From NCBI GenBank assembly GCA_020635235.1, contig JACKAF010000001.1:731215-795214 (forward strand): 64,000 nt of DNA, read 5' to 3'. The stretch comes from Pseudobdellovibrionaceae bacterium. Its GTDB lineage: Bacteria; Bdellovibrionota; FAC87; UBA2466; JACKAF01. Below the pieces are notes generated by a model that had not been told where the DNA came from, searched no databases, and saw only the letters and a program-made list of their open reading frames with translations. Shown one piece after another: positions 26,916-35,803 of this stretch (positions are counted from its first letter, which is position 1; each line of letters opens with the position of its first letter). The position numbers were made by a program, and so were the translations under genes.

Positions 26916-29030
26916 ATGCCCTTTGGTCTGAGTAAACCAGGAAACAACGGGAACAAGCTTCCGTTCACTCTGTCACGCATGTTTGCGATTGCCGTGTGTG
27001 TCGCCGGAATCGTTATTACGGTTCTACTTGCCAACAGCATCCGCGATATGGAGCGGCGAAAGATTCGCGAGGAAACTTCCCTCCAGGAGACTATTGTAAA
27101 ACTGGAAATCAAGCGTCGGCTAGAGGAGCGAGTAAGGGCCATCGATCGTTTGGTGAAACGCTGGGAGCTGTGGGGGCGCCCGGCCCGTGCGCACTGGGAA
27201 GCCGAAGCTAACCTTTATATACAAGGGCACGAAGGGTACCAGAGTATTGGTTGGGTGGATCGCTCCTTTCACCTGCGTTGGCTCGTGCCTATTGAAGGCA
27301 ATGAACCCAGCATGAACCTGGACATGCGGTTCGAGCCTGCTCGACGAACAGCGCTTGAAACCGCGATGCGGGATCACGAAACAACAATGACGGCGCCCAT
27401 TGACTTGGTAGAGGGCGGTTTAGGCTTTCGGGTAGTGATTCCAATCTACCGTAACGGCCAGTTCGAAGGCTTTGTCGTATCGGCGTTTCGATCTGCATTA
27501 CTCTTTAATCAGATCCTGCACCCCAATATCTCAGCGGGATTCGGGATCCGCCTCGAAGATGCGAGCACGACCATTTTTTCCCGAAGCCAAGACAACGAGC
27601 CTCAGCACAAATGGATCATGAGAAGCACTTTCAATATACTTCACCGCGAGTGGCGGCTGACTATATGGCCTGAGGAGCAAATTCTTGCCTATTCCACGTC
27701 CTACTCCTCGGGTGTTCTTTTTTCTGGAATTATTATTTCCATCCTTTGCGGCTGGCTGGTTCATTTTGCACAAGGTGCGTGGTTCCGTCGGCATGCGGAG
27801 CTGGAAAGTCATTTCAAGACCGAATTCCTTGCAAATATGAGCCATGAGATTCGCACTCCGTTGTCTGCTGTGATTGGCTATGCCGAAGCTTTGGCTCTTC
27901 CGGGACAAAGGCTTTCGGATGAGTCCAGACAGGACTTTGTTAGCCGGATTCGAAACAATGCGAACTTCCTCGGAAGTTTGATCGATGATGTTCTGGACAT
28001 TACGCGCGTAGAGGCCGGTCGGATTGTCGTGGAAACGCGCATGTTTTCTTTGGAGGCTTTGTTACGAGACATTCACGAGATGTACCGGTCCGCGATGAAA
28101 GATCGCCAGGTAAAGCTGGAAATCCTCATTATAGGAAAAGTTCCTAAATCGATCGCATCCGATGCAAAGAGGATGCGGCAGGTACTTACGAACCTAATCT
28201 CCAATGCATTTAAATTTACACATGAGGGGAAAATTCAGATTCGCGTGGAGATGAGACCGAATCCAAAGAATATTGAAGGCAGAGAGCTTTGCTTCCACGT
28301 GCTGGATACGGGAGCGGGAATTGCTGTCGCGGATCAGTCCCGCATATTTCTGCCTTTGGAGCGTGGTGTGAGCAGCAACCAAGGTAAGGTGGGTGGTGCC
28401 GGCATCGGGCTTGCACTTTCCCGCAAGCTGGCGCGCTGTTTGAGTGGAGATCTAGTCTTGGTAAAGAGCGAGCTTGCTAAGGGAAGCGAGTTTCTTTTTA
28501 CCTGTTGTTTAAGACGCTATGGATCTGAATTCATAGATGTGGACGCGTTCGACCAGAGCCTCCTCGGCATGCACTCCGATGCTGCGAATCTGACTCTACC
28601 AGAGGACTTACGAGGGCTTACCGTCCTCTCTGTAGAAGATGACGGGGACATACAGAATCTCATCTCCCACTACTTGGGTTTGGCCGGGATAAAGTGCGAG
28701 TGCGCGAAAAATGGGATCGAGGGGGTTGAAAAGGCGCTTCGGGGCGACTTCGACCTTATTCTAATGGACGTGCAGATGCCTCTGCTCGACGGAAATGAGT
28801 CGATTCGCAAACTGCGGCAGGTGGGCTGCAACACCCCGATTGTTTCGCTGACCGCTCGGGTCATGCGCGGGGAGACTCAAACGGTGCTGGACGCTGGGGC
28901 GTCGGCCTGTTTGGCAAAGCCATTCACATTTGACCAATTGACGGGGATCATCCGTCAGTACTGTCGACGTCCTAAACCAGTCCCCTCGACGCGGAAGAAA
29001 CTTACGGACGGCGAGCCCCGCAGGATATAG
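26916..29030 (+). CDS. hybrid sensor histidine kinase with CHASE-like sensor and receiver domain
   Basis: A 704-residue membrane kinase. First membrane segment near residues 18-40, a periplasmic CHASE-like domain (GYQSIGWVDRSFHLRW, then GFRVVIPIYRNGQFEGFVVSAF), a second membrane segment near residue 270, HisKA with NMSHEIRTPLSAVIGY, HATPase with LTNLISNAFKFTHEG and GTGAGIA-like N and G boxes, and a C-terminal receiver with LILMDVQMP holding the phospho-Asp. I chose ATG 26916 rather than TTG 26886. No response regulator gene is adjacent, so the output is unknown. Confidence 0.88.
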   Translation: MPFGLSKPGNNGNKLPFTLSRMFAIAVCVAGIVITVLLANSIRDMERRKIREETSLQETIVKLEIKRRLEERVRAIDRLVKRWELWGRPARAHWEAEANLYIQGHEGYQSIGWVDRSFHLRWLVPIEGNEPSMNLDMRFEPARRTALETAMRDHETTMTAPIDLVEGGLGFRVVIPIYRNGQFEGFVVSAFRSALLFNQILHPNISAGFGIRLEDASTTIFSRSQDNEPQHKWIMRSTFNILHREWRLTIWPEEQILAYSTSYSSGVLFSGIIISILCGWLVHFAQGAWFRRHAELESHFKTEFLANMSHEIRTPLSAVIGYAEALALPGQRLSDESRQDFVSRIRNNANFLGSLIDDVLDITRVEAGRIVVETRMFSLEALLRDIHEMYRSAMKDRQVKLEILIIGKVPKSIASDAKRMRQVLTNLISNAFKFTHEGKIQIRVEMRPNPKNIEGRELCFHVLDTGAGIAVADQSRIFLPLERGVSSNQGKVGGAGIGLALSRKLARCLSGDLVLVKSELAKGSEFLFTCCLRRYGSEFIDVDAFDQSLLGMHSDAANLTLPEDLRGLTVLSVEDDGDIQNLISHYLGLAGIKCECAKNGIEGVEKALRGDFDLILMDVQMPLLDGNESIRKLRQVGCNTPIVSLTARVMRGETQTVLDAGASACLAKPFTFDQLTGIIRQYCRRPKPVPSTRKKLTDGEPRRI

Positions 29031-29031
29031 A

Positions 29032-29316
29032 TCACATCAAAAAGATAACGCCTTCGACTTTGGACAGGGCGTGGTACACATCGAGCACCTTTTCCGGAGT
29101 TTCCACGTAGGCTTCTATCGTTATGGCAAGGTGCTCCCCGTGAGAGGTCTGCCGATACTTGTACTCAGGATCGACGTTGATTTCTAACGCGTCCCGAGTG
29201 GCTTTGAGGACGCGCACCATGAAACCGTGCTCCGCGCCGCCGATGACTTTGAAGGTAAACACACACGGAAACGCATGCGTACTTTTCAGGAGCTCTACTG
29301 AGGGAAAACCTTTCAT
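29032..29316 (-). CDS. DUF493 (YbeD-like) protein
   Basis: A 94-residue cytosolic protein of the YbeD/DUF493 family, seen as ELLKSTHAFPCVFTFKVIG followed by a two-layer ACT-like fold and the closing VYHALSKVEGVIFLM. In other bacteria the family sits near lipoate genes; here it does not. It is convergent with the kinase gene, with one base between the two stops. Confidence 0.8.
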   Translation of the reverse strand: MKGFPSVELLKSTHAFPCVFTFKVIGGAEHGFMVRVLKATRDALEINVDPEYKYRQTSHGEHLAITIEAYVETPEKVLDVYHALSKVEGVIFLM

Positions 29317-29469
29317 GTCTTAACAGCACTACCAGCGAACCTGATACGTTACAAGTTTCTTCAAAAGTCTTGGGGATTCGAAGCCTTAGTCACCCGAGTG
29401 GCCGCGCCCAACTGCGCGATTTTAAGTAAAGCCCAGCAAAAACCGAGAATTTCGAAATCAGGAGGAAAC

Positions 29470-30714
29470 GTGAAAATTGCACTTTTGGCACTTGGTTTGT
29501 TTTTGGCTCTTCCCGCTTGGGCGGGTCACCCGGCCGATGACGACTGTTGGGACAACCCCATGACCCTTCCGCTCTTGGGTGTTTCGGGATCTAATATCGA
29601 TCATCTCGACGAACTGCTGCCTTTAGGAAACACGTTTGGTAGCCATGTGCTCCCGACCTCCCACATGTATCTCAATCTGGAGAGGGAAGCTCCTGGTGGG
29701 CCGTTGGAGCCGTCAAAGGATACGACGGTGATTGCTCCGGGAGAAGTAAAGATCGTAGCGATTGCGCCTCACGACGATACGCACACCGGCGGGAGCACGA
29801 TCCAGGCGTTCAAAGTGACAATGAAAATCTGCAAGGATACCTACTTGTTTGTGGATCACCTCAATATGATCGATCCAGCGATTACCAATCTCACGGGGCC
29901 GATCAGCGCACCGTACTGGTACGATCCCAACGGGATTGCCGTTTCGACCGGTGCGGCTCTCGGTACGACGAGAAGCACCCACGCTCTCGACTTAGGAGTT
30001 TTCGACGTTACTTTTTTGGCTTCGTATGTGTCGCCCCAACTGTATCACCCGGACTACGCGGCACTGGCCAGCATGTTTGCCCTTACCGTACCAGATGTGC
30101 AGATTCTGTTACCGTCGAAAGCCTACAAGAAGTGCCCGCTCGACTACTTCACACCAAGCACGCAGGCGCTCATGTTGACGTACAACCCAAGAACCGCGCC
30201 TCCGGTGTGCGGAGACTTTGCGCAGGACGTTGCCGGTCGGGCGCAAGGCTCTTGGCTCCCGCTCAAGTGGAACAGTTTTCCGCTGCTGTACGGCGTGGAC
30301 ATGAACGAGGACGAAGCGCTAGCGCTTAGCTACGACTATATCAATCCCTCGCTCCCGCTCATCTCAGTTGGGGAGACTGTGCCCGTGACAGACGCAGATG
30401 GAAACTATCTCATCGGGACTCTGCCGGTGCGGGACTATTATTTTACTCCCTACATTTCGTCGCTTAGCTTGCTTGAAAACTGGCTCTTCGCCGACATACC
30501 GAATAGTAGCGATGTTTATTGTTACCGGAATCTCAGCACGATAGAGGATGGCCCGATCACAGACCGAGTGATTCTTTTGCAAATGGATCAGCAGTTACTG
30601 AACGGAAGCTGGAAGTCAGTGCTTAAAGTCCAGGCTCGGGACCGATCGGACTGTCCGGACACCGGCCGTCGCGATTTGAATCCCGGAATGACCGAAGACT
30701 ATGCGAGAGAGTAG
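29470..30714 (+). CDS. secreted protein of unknown function, M23-like features
   Basis: A 414-residue exported protein. GTG 29470 has AGGAGG upstream and starts a clean signal peptide (KIALLALGLFLALPAWA). The mature part has GSHVLPTSHMYLN, then VIAPGEVKIVAIAPHDD and CKDTYLFVDHL, an arrangement that weakly recalls LytM/M23 peptidase folds, but the metal-binding set is not clearly complete. The rest, including several Cys, is unfamiliar. Codon use matches the neighbours. Family assignment is a guess. Confidence 0.6.
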   Translation: MKIALLALGLFLALPAWAGHPADDDCWDNPMTLPLLGVSGSNIDHLDELLPLGNTFGSHVLPTSHMYLNLEREAPGGPLEPSKDTTVIAPGEVKIVAIAPHDDTHTGGSTIQAFKVTMKICKDTYLFVDHLNMIDPAITNLTGPISAPYWYDPNGIAVSTGAALGTTRSTHALDLGVFDVTFLASYVSPQLYHPDYAALASMFALTVPDVQILLPSKAYKKCPLDYFTPSTQALMLTYNPRTAPPVCGDFAQDVAGRAQGSWLPLKWNSFPLLYGVDMNEDEALALSYDYINPSLPLISVGETVPVTDADGNYLIGTLPVRDYYFTPYISSLSLLENWLFADIPNSSDVYCYRNLSTIEDGPITDRVILLQMDQQLLNGSWKSVLKVQARDRSDCPDTGRRDLNPGMTEDYARE

Positions 30715-30720
30715 GGAAAC

Positions 30721-30797
30721 TGGTCGGGGCGGGCGGATTTGAACCGCCGACCTCTTGCTCCCTAAGCAAGCGCGCTAAACCCCTGCGCTACGCCCCG
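30721..30797 (-). tRNA. tRNA-Pro with anticodon AGG
   Basis: A 77-base cloverleaf on the minus strand: acceptor stem CGGGGCG/CGCCCCG, D arm GCGC/GCGC, anticodon stem CTTGC/GCAAG with loop TTAGGGA, T arm GGCGG TTCAAAT CCGCC, discriminator A and an encoded CCA end. The first pair C-G and G37 fit bacterial tRNA-Pro. The anticodon is read from 30761-30763. A34 is unusual for a bacterial proline tRNA. Confidence 0.9.
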
Positions 30798-30856
30798 AAA
30801 TGGGTCAACTTGAGGCGGCTAGTCTAAAGTGTGAGCGCCGAAAGTGCAATAGAAAG

Positions 30857-30873
30857 GACCCCCCAAATGGGTC
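30857..30873 (-). terminator. possible terminator behind merR
   Basis: GACCC and GGGTC pair around a 7-base loop, followed on the minus strand by CCTTTCTATT. Together with a second hairpin (CCCCGG...CCGGGG) at the end of the merR gene, it probably ends the thrS-merR operon before the tRNA gene. Confidence 0.4.
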
Positions 30874-30888
30874 TGATTTGGCCCCGGA

Positions 30889-31509
30889 TTAGAGGCCGGG
30901 GTTGCCGCGGGCGAGCTGAATCAGCCCCTTGAGCTCGTGGATAACGTGCTTGAGCGAGTCCTTATGGCGACCGTCGGCGGGGCTTGTTTTCGCTCCGGCC
31001 TTGCGGCGTTGGGCAATCTGCTTCTTCGCCCCTTTTACACTAAATTTCTCCACGTACAGCAGCTGTCGAATCTCCACGAATTTTTCGACGTCTTTCTTTG
31101 AGTAGGTACGGTGACCGCTTTTCGACTTCATCGGGCGAATCCCGGAGAATTCACTTTCCCAATAGCGGAGTACATAGGGTTCGACTCCCAGTAGCTCCGC
31201 GGCCTCACCGATTCGGAAATACTTCTTGTTGAGTTCGATCTCGGCGAGCGGCGCGGGAGCGGTCTCATCTGGCGTCGTCCCCAAATCTGCAAACTCTGTC
31301 TGGGGCTCGGGCTCTTGTGCCGCGAGCTCCGCCGTGGCTTCAGCAGCTTCTGTTTGAAGCTCGGGTTCTTCTTCAGGAACTTCAACTTTGAGCTCTTGTT
31401 GCGCTGCCTGTCTCTTTTTCTCCAAAGCATCGAGAATAAACTTTGCCGCTAATTTTTCGTGCGGTTCAGGAAGCATGAAATCGTTTGTGGTCGAGGGTGT
31501 CTTTGCCAT
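30889..31509 (-). CDS. MerR-family transcriptional regulator
   Basis: A 206-residue protein. Residues 1-85 are a low-complexity Glu/Ala-rich extension. Residues 90-160 are a MerR-type winged helix: KKYFRIGEAAELLGVEPYVL, RYWESEFSGIRPMKSKSGHR and TYSKKDVEKFVEI. A basic tail follows. I chose ATG 31509, five bases after GGAGG. A merR gene next to pheT is common in this bacterial group, often with ihfA, which is missing here. No effector domain, so it may act as a constitutive DNA binder. Confidence 0.8.
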   Translation of the reverse strand: MAKTPSTTNDFMLPEPHEKLAAKFILDALEKKRQAAQQELKVEVPEEEPELQTEAAEATAELAAQEPEPQTEFADLGTTPDETAPAPLAEIELNKKYFRIGEAAELLGVEPYVLRYWESEFSGIRPMKSKSGHRTYSKKDVEKFVEIRQLLYVEKFSVKGAKKQIAQRRKAGAKTSPADGRHKDSLKHVIHELKGLIQLARGNPGL

Positions 31510-31611
31510 GGGGGCCTCCAAGCTGGAATCCAAACGGCCCTATTATACCACTGGGACGGTGTGCCTCATGGAGCTGTGCGGTGTGTGTGCTGCGGCAGTC
31601 GCGAAGCCCTG

Positions 31612-34047
31612 CTACGCGCGCAGTTGCGCGGCGTGCTTACTTTCAAGGCCCTTGACGATCTTGTCGCGCAGTTCCGTAACTTCGTGTTCTTCCAAGGTCC
31701 GGTCCTTAGAAACAAAGGAGAGGTGGAAAGCGACACTCTTTTTGCCCATCGGAATGTTTTCGCCCTCGTAGATATCAAACACACGAGCGCTTTCGAGAAG
31801 CTCGGAACCGTCAGATTTGATGGCCTCAATCAAAGTTTGGCTGGTAAGAGACTTGTCACAAACAATGGCGATATCGATGTCTACGGACGGAAAGCGGGAC
31901 GGCATTTTGAAATGCACGCCTTTGCGTTCGTATTTGCGTAATGCATCCAGATTCAATTCAAACAAAACGACTGAGTCGTGCGTCTCTAAAACCTGCTCAC
32001 GGATGTAAGGGTGTACCTCACCAACGTAACCCACCGTTGTGAGGCCAAGTTTAAGACTGGCACTTCGGTGCGGGTGCAAGAGTTTACTGTCACGCGTGTT
32101 TTCGTAAGCAAGGTAAACAGTCGAGAGTTGCCGTACAAGAATATCGACCAGGCCTTTGCCGTAATAGAAGTCGATTTTTTCCCCGTTTTTGCGCCAGCTT
32201 TCCTGCAGAGTATTTCCGGAGAGTAAACCCGCTGCCCAAAGTGTTTCCTTAGAACCTGTCTCCGCGTTGCTTTCGTCTTTTTCGTAAGCACGGGCCACTT
32301 CGAAGAGGCGTTGGCCTTCGCTGCGGCGGTTCTTGTTGTAAAGGTAAGTCTCCAAAAGGCTTGGGAGCAGACTTGGGCGCATTACCTTGAATTCTTCACT
32401 AATGGGATTCTGCAACTTGATCAAATTGTCAGAGTGAGCACCATACTTGATGAGCGTTGCTTCAGAAGTAAAGCTGTACTGAATCGTCTCACGCAGGCCG
32501 AGCTGAGCAAGAAAGGTGCGTGCTCTGCGCTCAAACTCATAAATCGGATCGTGGTACGTATCAAAGGGCGCTGTCGAAAACGGATAGCGTTCCGGGATCG
32601 TATCGTAACCGATAAGTCGCGCCACTTCTTCTACGATATCGATGCTCTTTTCCAAATCATTTCTGAAACTGGGAGGCTTTACGATGAATATATTCGTGGA
32701 GCGCTTGTGGGTCGAGATGCCGATCGAATCCAGCAAATCCGTCGCCTTTTCCGGCGAAAGATTGTAGAGACCCGTGATGCGTCGAATGTCGCGCATATCA
32801 ACCGCAAAAGAACGTGGTTTGGCTGGCTCCGGGTTAGTGTCCGTCGGCGGGTGGTAAACATTCGCCTCAAAACTATCGCGCAATAGTGCAGCGGCTCTTT
32901 CGCTGGCGCGGTTTACGCCTTCAATATCAATCCCACGCTCGAAGCGCTTGGAAGAGTCTGTGTGGAGGTTCAAGCGCTTCGCCGTTTTTCGAATCTGTGT
33001 AGAGTCAAAACAAGCGCTCTCCAAAAGGATACTCGTCGTATCGTCCTCTATCTGCGTATTGGCGCCACCCATAATACCCGCTAGAGCAATCGGGCGATCG
33101 CCATCCTTAATCAGGATGTCACCCGGCTCAAGCAATACGCGTTCACCGTTTAGCAATTCGAATTCCATCGTCTTGTCGCAGCGACCGACCTTAATGCCGC
33201 CGGACTCAATGCGACGCAGATCAAAGGCGTGCAATGGCTGACCGTACTCGAGCATGACGAAGTTAGTGATATCGACGATGTTGTTGATGGGACGGATGCC
33301 CACCGTTTTCAATCTTTGCTTAATCCAGTCAGGGCTTTCTGTAACTTTGAGCGTATCAATTACCCGTGCCACATAACGGGGGCACACCTCTTTGTCCTCA
33401 ACTTCCACCTTCACGATGGCAGAAGTGCGGTGATTCGAGTTCTTAAAACGTGGTGGCTTTGGATCGCGCAAACGCGTTTTTAGGATCGGGCATATTTCCC
33501 GAGCGAGTCCCATGACAGACAGGCAATCGCCCCGGTTGGCGGTCAGATCAAACTCCAGAAGCACATCGTCGGATCCGAGAAGCCGAGCAAGCGGCTGCCC
33601 GATAGTGCTGTGTTTAGGAAGTTTGAGAATACCGTCAGAGTCTTCTGAAATCTCAAGTTCTCGCCCCGAGCAAAGCATTCCGCTGGATTCCACGCCGCGG
33701 ATCTTGGATTTCTTGATCTTCAGATCTCCGGGAAGAACTGCGCCAACAAGGGCCACGGGGACGATATCCCCTTCGGCAATGTTCTTTGCCCCGCAGACGA
33801 TCTGCAGGTTCTCCGCGTTTGGCTCGTTGGATACGCGCACTTGGGTGACTTGTAAGCGATCCGCGTTCGGGTGTTTCTCAATTTTTTCAATGGTGCCTAC
33901 GACGACATTGTCGAGTCCGCGGGTACCGCTCGATATCCGCTCTACGGCCAATCCCCGCATAGTCAGTTTTTCCGCGAGGTCCTTCGCGTTGATCTTAATG
34001 TCTTGCTTGGAAAGGTAATCTTTTAGCCAGTTCAGCGAGAGTAGCAT
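31612..34047 (-). CDS. pheT: phenylalanyl-tRNA synthetase beta subunit
   Basis: An 811-residue subunit of the alpha2-beta2 enzyme charging tRNA-Phe. Order of domains: N-terminal tRNA-binding OB fold (VVVGTIEKIEKHPNADRLQV), the B3/B4 editing region, B5 (DIVEEVARLIGYDTIPERYP), and the C-terminal anticodon-binding FDX-ACB domain (PSVDIDIAIVCD). Full length. It shares one base with pheS (TGATG). Confidence 0.96.
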   Translation of the reverse strand: MLLSLNWLKDYLSKQDIKINAKDLAEKLTMRGLAVERISSGTRGLDNVVVGTIEKIEKHPNADRLQVTQVRVSNEPNAENLQIVCGAKNIAEGDIVPVALVGAVLPGDLKIKKSKIRGVESSGMLCSGRELEISEDSDGILKLPKHSTIGQPLARLLGSDDVLLEFDLTANRGDCLSVMGLAREICPILKTRLRDPKPPRFKNSNHRTSAIVKVEVEDKEVCPRYVARVIDTLKVTESPDWIKQRLKTVGIRPINNIVDITNFVMLEYGQPLHAFDLRRIESGGIKVGRCDKTMEFELLNGERVLLEPGDILIKDGDRPIALAGIMGGANTQIEDDTTSILLESACFDSTQIRKTAKRLNLHTDSSKRFERGIDIEGVNRASERAAALLRDSFEANVYHPPTDTNPEPAKPRSFAVDMRDIRRITGLYNLSPEKATDLLDSIGISTHKRSTNIFIVKPPSFRNDLEKSIDIVEEVARLIGYDTIPERYPFSTAPFDTYHDPIYEFERRARTFLAQLGLRETIQYSFTSEATLIKYGAHSDNLIKLQNPISEEFKVMRPSLLPSLLETYLYNKNRRSEGQRLFEVARAYEKDESNAETGSKETLWAAGLLSGNTLQESWRKNGEKIDFYYGKGLVDILVRQLSTVYLAYENTRDSKLLHPHRSASLKLGLTTVGYVGEVHPYIREQVLETHDSVVLFELNLDALRKYERKGVHFKMPSRFPSVDIDIAIVCDKSLTSQTLIEAIKSDGSELLESARVFDIYEGENIPMGKKSVAFHLSFVSKDRTLEEHEVTELRDKIVKGLESKHAAQLRA

Positions 34048-35030
34048 CAGAACTGCTCCAACATTCGGTAGTCATTCTCGAAGAGAGAGCGCAAGTCGTC
34101 GATTCCGTATTTCAGCATCGCGATGCGCTCAATACCCATGCCGAAAGCGAAGCCCATGTACCGGTCCGGATTGTAGCCCGCGGCTTCGAGCACATTTGGG
34201 TGGACCATGCCGCAGCCACCGATTTCGAGCCAGCCGTCGTTCCACTGCATGTCCACTTCGGCGCTAGGTTCGGTGAAAGGGAAAAAGCTGGGCCGGAAGC
34301 GGATAGCGCGCTTTCCAAAAAGTTCACGGATGAGGTAGTGCATGACACCCTTGAGATCCGCCAAGGACACGTCCTCGTCGACGAGTAGACCTTCCATCTG
34401 GTGGAACATGGGTGTGTGCGTGTGATCGTAGTCGGCCCGGTAAACACGCCCAAAAGAAATGATCTGCACAGGCGGATCGATCGCTTTCATGGTGCGGACC
34501 TGAACCGGCGAGGTATGGGAACGCAAAAGAATGGGCGACTGCACATAGAACGTGTCTTGCACGTCACGCGCCGGGTGCGACTCGGGTGTATTGAGCGCTT
34601 CAAAATTGTAATACTCGGTTTCGATCTCGGGGCCGGTGGCGATGGAAAAGCCGACCTTGCGAAGAATACCCACCATCTCGTCGATGACCCGATGGACAGG
34701 ATGCTGCGAACCCGCAGGTACGGCGTACTGGCCAGGAAGGGTAACGTCCAGAGGCTCAGTCCGGGAAAGCTCTTTTTCCAGATCACTGCGCTTGATATCC
34801 AGGCGCTTCATCTCGAAACGGGATTCCAGATCGTCGCGGGCTTCGTTTACTACCGCGCCGATTTCTTTGCGTTGTTCCGGAGTGAGATCCTTGAGTTGCT
34901 TGAGGGCAGCGGTGACCACGCCCTTTTTGCCCAGATATTGGACGCGAAGGCGGTCCAACTCTGTTAGGTCGTCCACACTGGAGAGCTTAGTTCGGGCTTC
35001 TTCCCGAATGCGTTGGATGTCGTCGATCAT
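34047..35030 (-). CDS. pheS: phenylalanyl-tRNA synthetase alpha subunit
   Basis: A 327-residue catalytic subunit. N-terminal coiled coil (about residues 1-85), then the class II core with motif 2 MFHQMEGLLVDEDVSL and motif 3 GFAFGMGIERIAMLKYGI. HPARDVQDTFYV is also typical. It overlaps rplT as ATGA and pheT as TGATG, so the three are translationally linked. Confidence 0.97.
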   Translation of the reverse strand: MIDDIQRIREEARTKLSSVDDLTELDRLRVQYLGKKGVVTAALKQLKDLTPEQRKEIGAVVNEARDDLESRFEMKRLDIKRSDLEKELSRTEPLDVTLPGQYAVPAGSQHPVHRVIDEMVGILRKVGFSIATGPEIETEYYNFEALNTPESHPARDVQDTFYVQSPILLRSHTSPVQVRTMKAIDPPVQIISFGRVYRADYDHTHTPMFHQMEGLLVDEDVSLADLKGVMHYLIRELFGKRAIRFRPSFFPFTEPSAEVDMQWNDGWLEIGGCGMVHPNVLEAAGYNPDRYMGFAFGMGIERIAMLKYGIDDLRSLFENDYRMLEQF

Positions 35031-35383
35031 GCAGCCTGAGGCCGCGCGAACTCCACAAGCCGAGTGAAATGATCTGGATGTAGGATGGCAATTTCTGACA
35101 GAATCTTACGATCCAATTCGATATTTGCCTTCTTTAGACCAGAAATAAACTTTGAATAGCTCAGATTGTGAAGTCTGCACGCAGCGTTAATTCGTGTTTG
35201 CCATAGCGCACGCATGTGGCGCTTACGTTGCTTGCGATCCCTATAAGCGAAGCGATCTGCACGCTGGGTATACTCCCGCGCCATCTTAAGAACGTTACCG
35301 GCGCTTCCTACAAAACCTTCGGCTCGTTTAAGGATCTTCTTCCTTTTGGTCCTGCCAGCGGGACCCCGCTTTACTCTAGGCAT
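35027..35383 (-). CDS. rplT: 50S ribosomal protein L20
   Basis: A 118-residue basic protein starting PRVKRGPAGRTKRKKIL, with the family stretch RQRKRHMRALWQTRINAACR-like (here DRKQRKRHMRALWQTRINAA). It binds 23S rRNA early in assembly and in other bacteria represses its own operon at the rpmI leader. It follows rpmI by 23 bases. Confidence 0.97.
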   Translation of the reverse strand: MPRVKRGPAGRTKRKKILKRAEGFVGSAGNVLKMAREYTQRADRFAYRDRKQRKRHMRALWQTRINAACRLHNLSYSKFISGLKKANIELDRKILSEIAILHPDHFTRLVEFARPQAA

Positions 35384-35406
35384 AAGAAAAAAACTCTTTC
35401 AAAAAG

Positions 35407-35601
35407 TTACTTTACCAACATTCGCTTTACTTGAGCAAGATCCGCGTCGTTAACCAAAGCCATCTGACGAAGTCTTCGGGTACGCTTGGACGGCTTGTGG
35501 TTCAAAAGATGGGAGAGGTTCGCCTTTGCCCGTTTGACATTGCCAGAGCCTGTCAGCTTGAACCGTTTCTTTGCGCTGGATTTTGTCTTTATCTTCGGCA
35601 T
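35407..35601 (-). CDS. rpmI: 50S ribosomal protein L35
   Basis: A 64-residue protein, PKIKTKSSAKKRFKLTGSGN then HLLNHKPSKRTRRLR, the L35 signature. It comes after a 200-base leader that contains a promoter-like site and two hairpins, the usual place for L20-mediated control. Confidence 0.96.
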   Translation of the reverse strand: MPKIKTKSSAKKRFKLTGSGNVKRAKANLSHLLNHKPSKRTRRLRQMALVNDADLAQVKRMLVK

Positions 35602-35696
35602 CGTGAAACTCCGCTCGCCTTCTTCTAAATCGCTTCCGCAGCCCCTACCGAATCAGGTAAAGGATTGAAATTGCTTAAGTATTTGGCATTCCACCG

Positions 35697-35742
35697 TGGG
35701 GCATACCCCAGCAAAGTGTTACAAGACGCAAGCGTCTTTTTT
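35697..35742 (-). promoter_or_regulatory. leader hairpins ahead of rpmI
   Basis: Two hairpins lie in the infC-rpmI gap. TGGGG/CCCCA with loop CATA (35697-35710) and AAGACG/CGTCTT (35723-35738). The second is followed by six T on the plus strand, which would make it a terminator for plus-strand transcription, but no plus-strand gene is nearby. They may take part in L20 feedback control; only the position supports this. Confidence 0.3.
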
Positions 35743-35754
35743 GCCTATCGGGAC

Positions 35755-35782
35755 ACAATACTCAAAGCCCGCGCCTTGTCAA
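35755..35782 (-). promoter_or_regulatory. internal promoter for rpmI-rplT-pheST
   Basis: On the minus strand TTGACA (35782-35777) and TATTGT (35760-35755) are separated by 16 bases. Transcription would begin near 35748, leaving a leader of about 150 bases before rpmI. The -35 hexamer is a perfect match. Confidence 0.5.
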
Positions 35783-35803
35783 TGAAAGTTGACGAGGGTG
35801 CTT

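Noticed and set aside
31459..32886. Long plus-strand frames opposite pheT
   Set aside because: Antisense shadows of a well-supported pheT; no ribosome binding sites or recognisable domains.
35723..35742. Intrinsic terminator on the plus strand
   Set aside because: The hairpin plus T6 is well formed, but no plus-strand gene lies upstream within 4 kb; treated as a leader element of rpmI.
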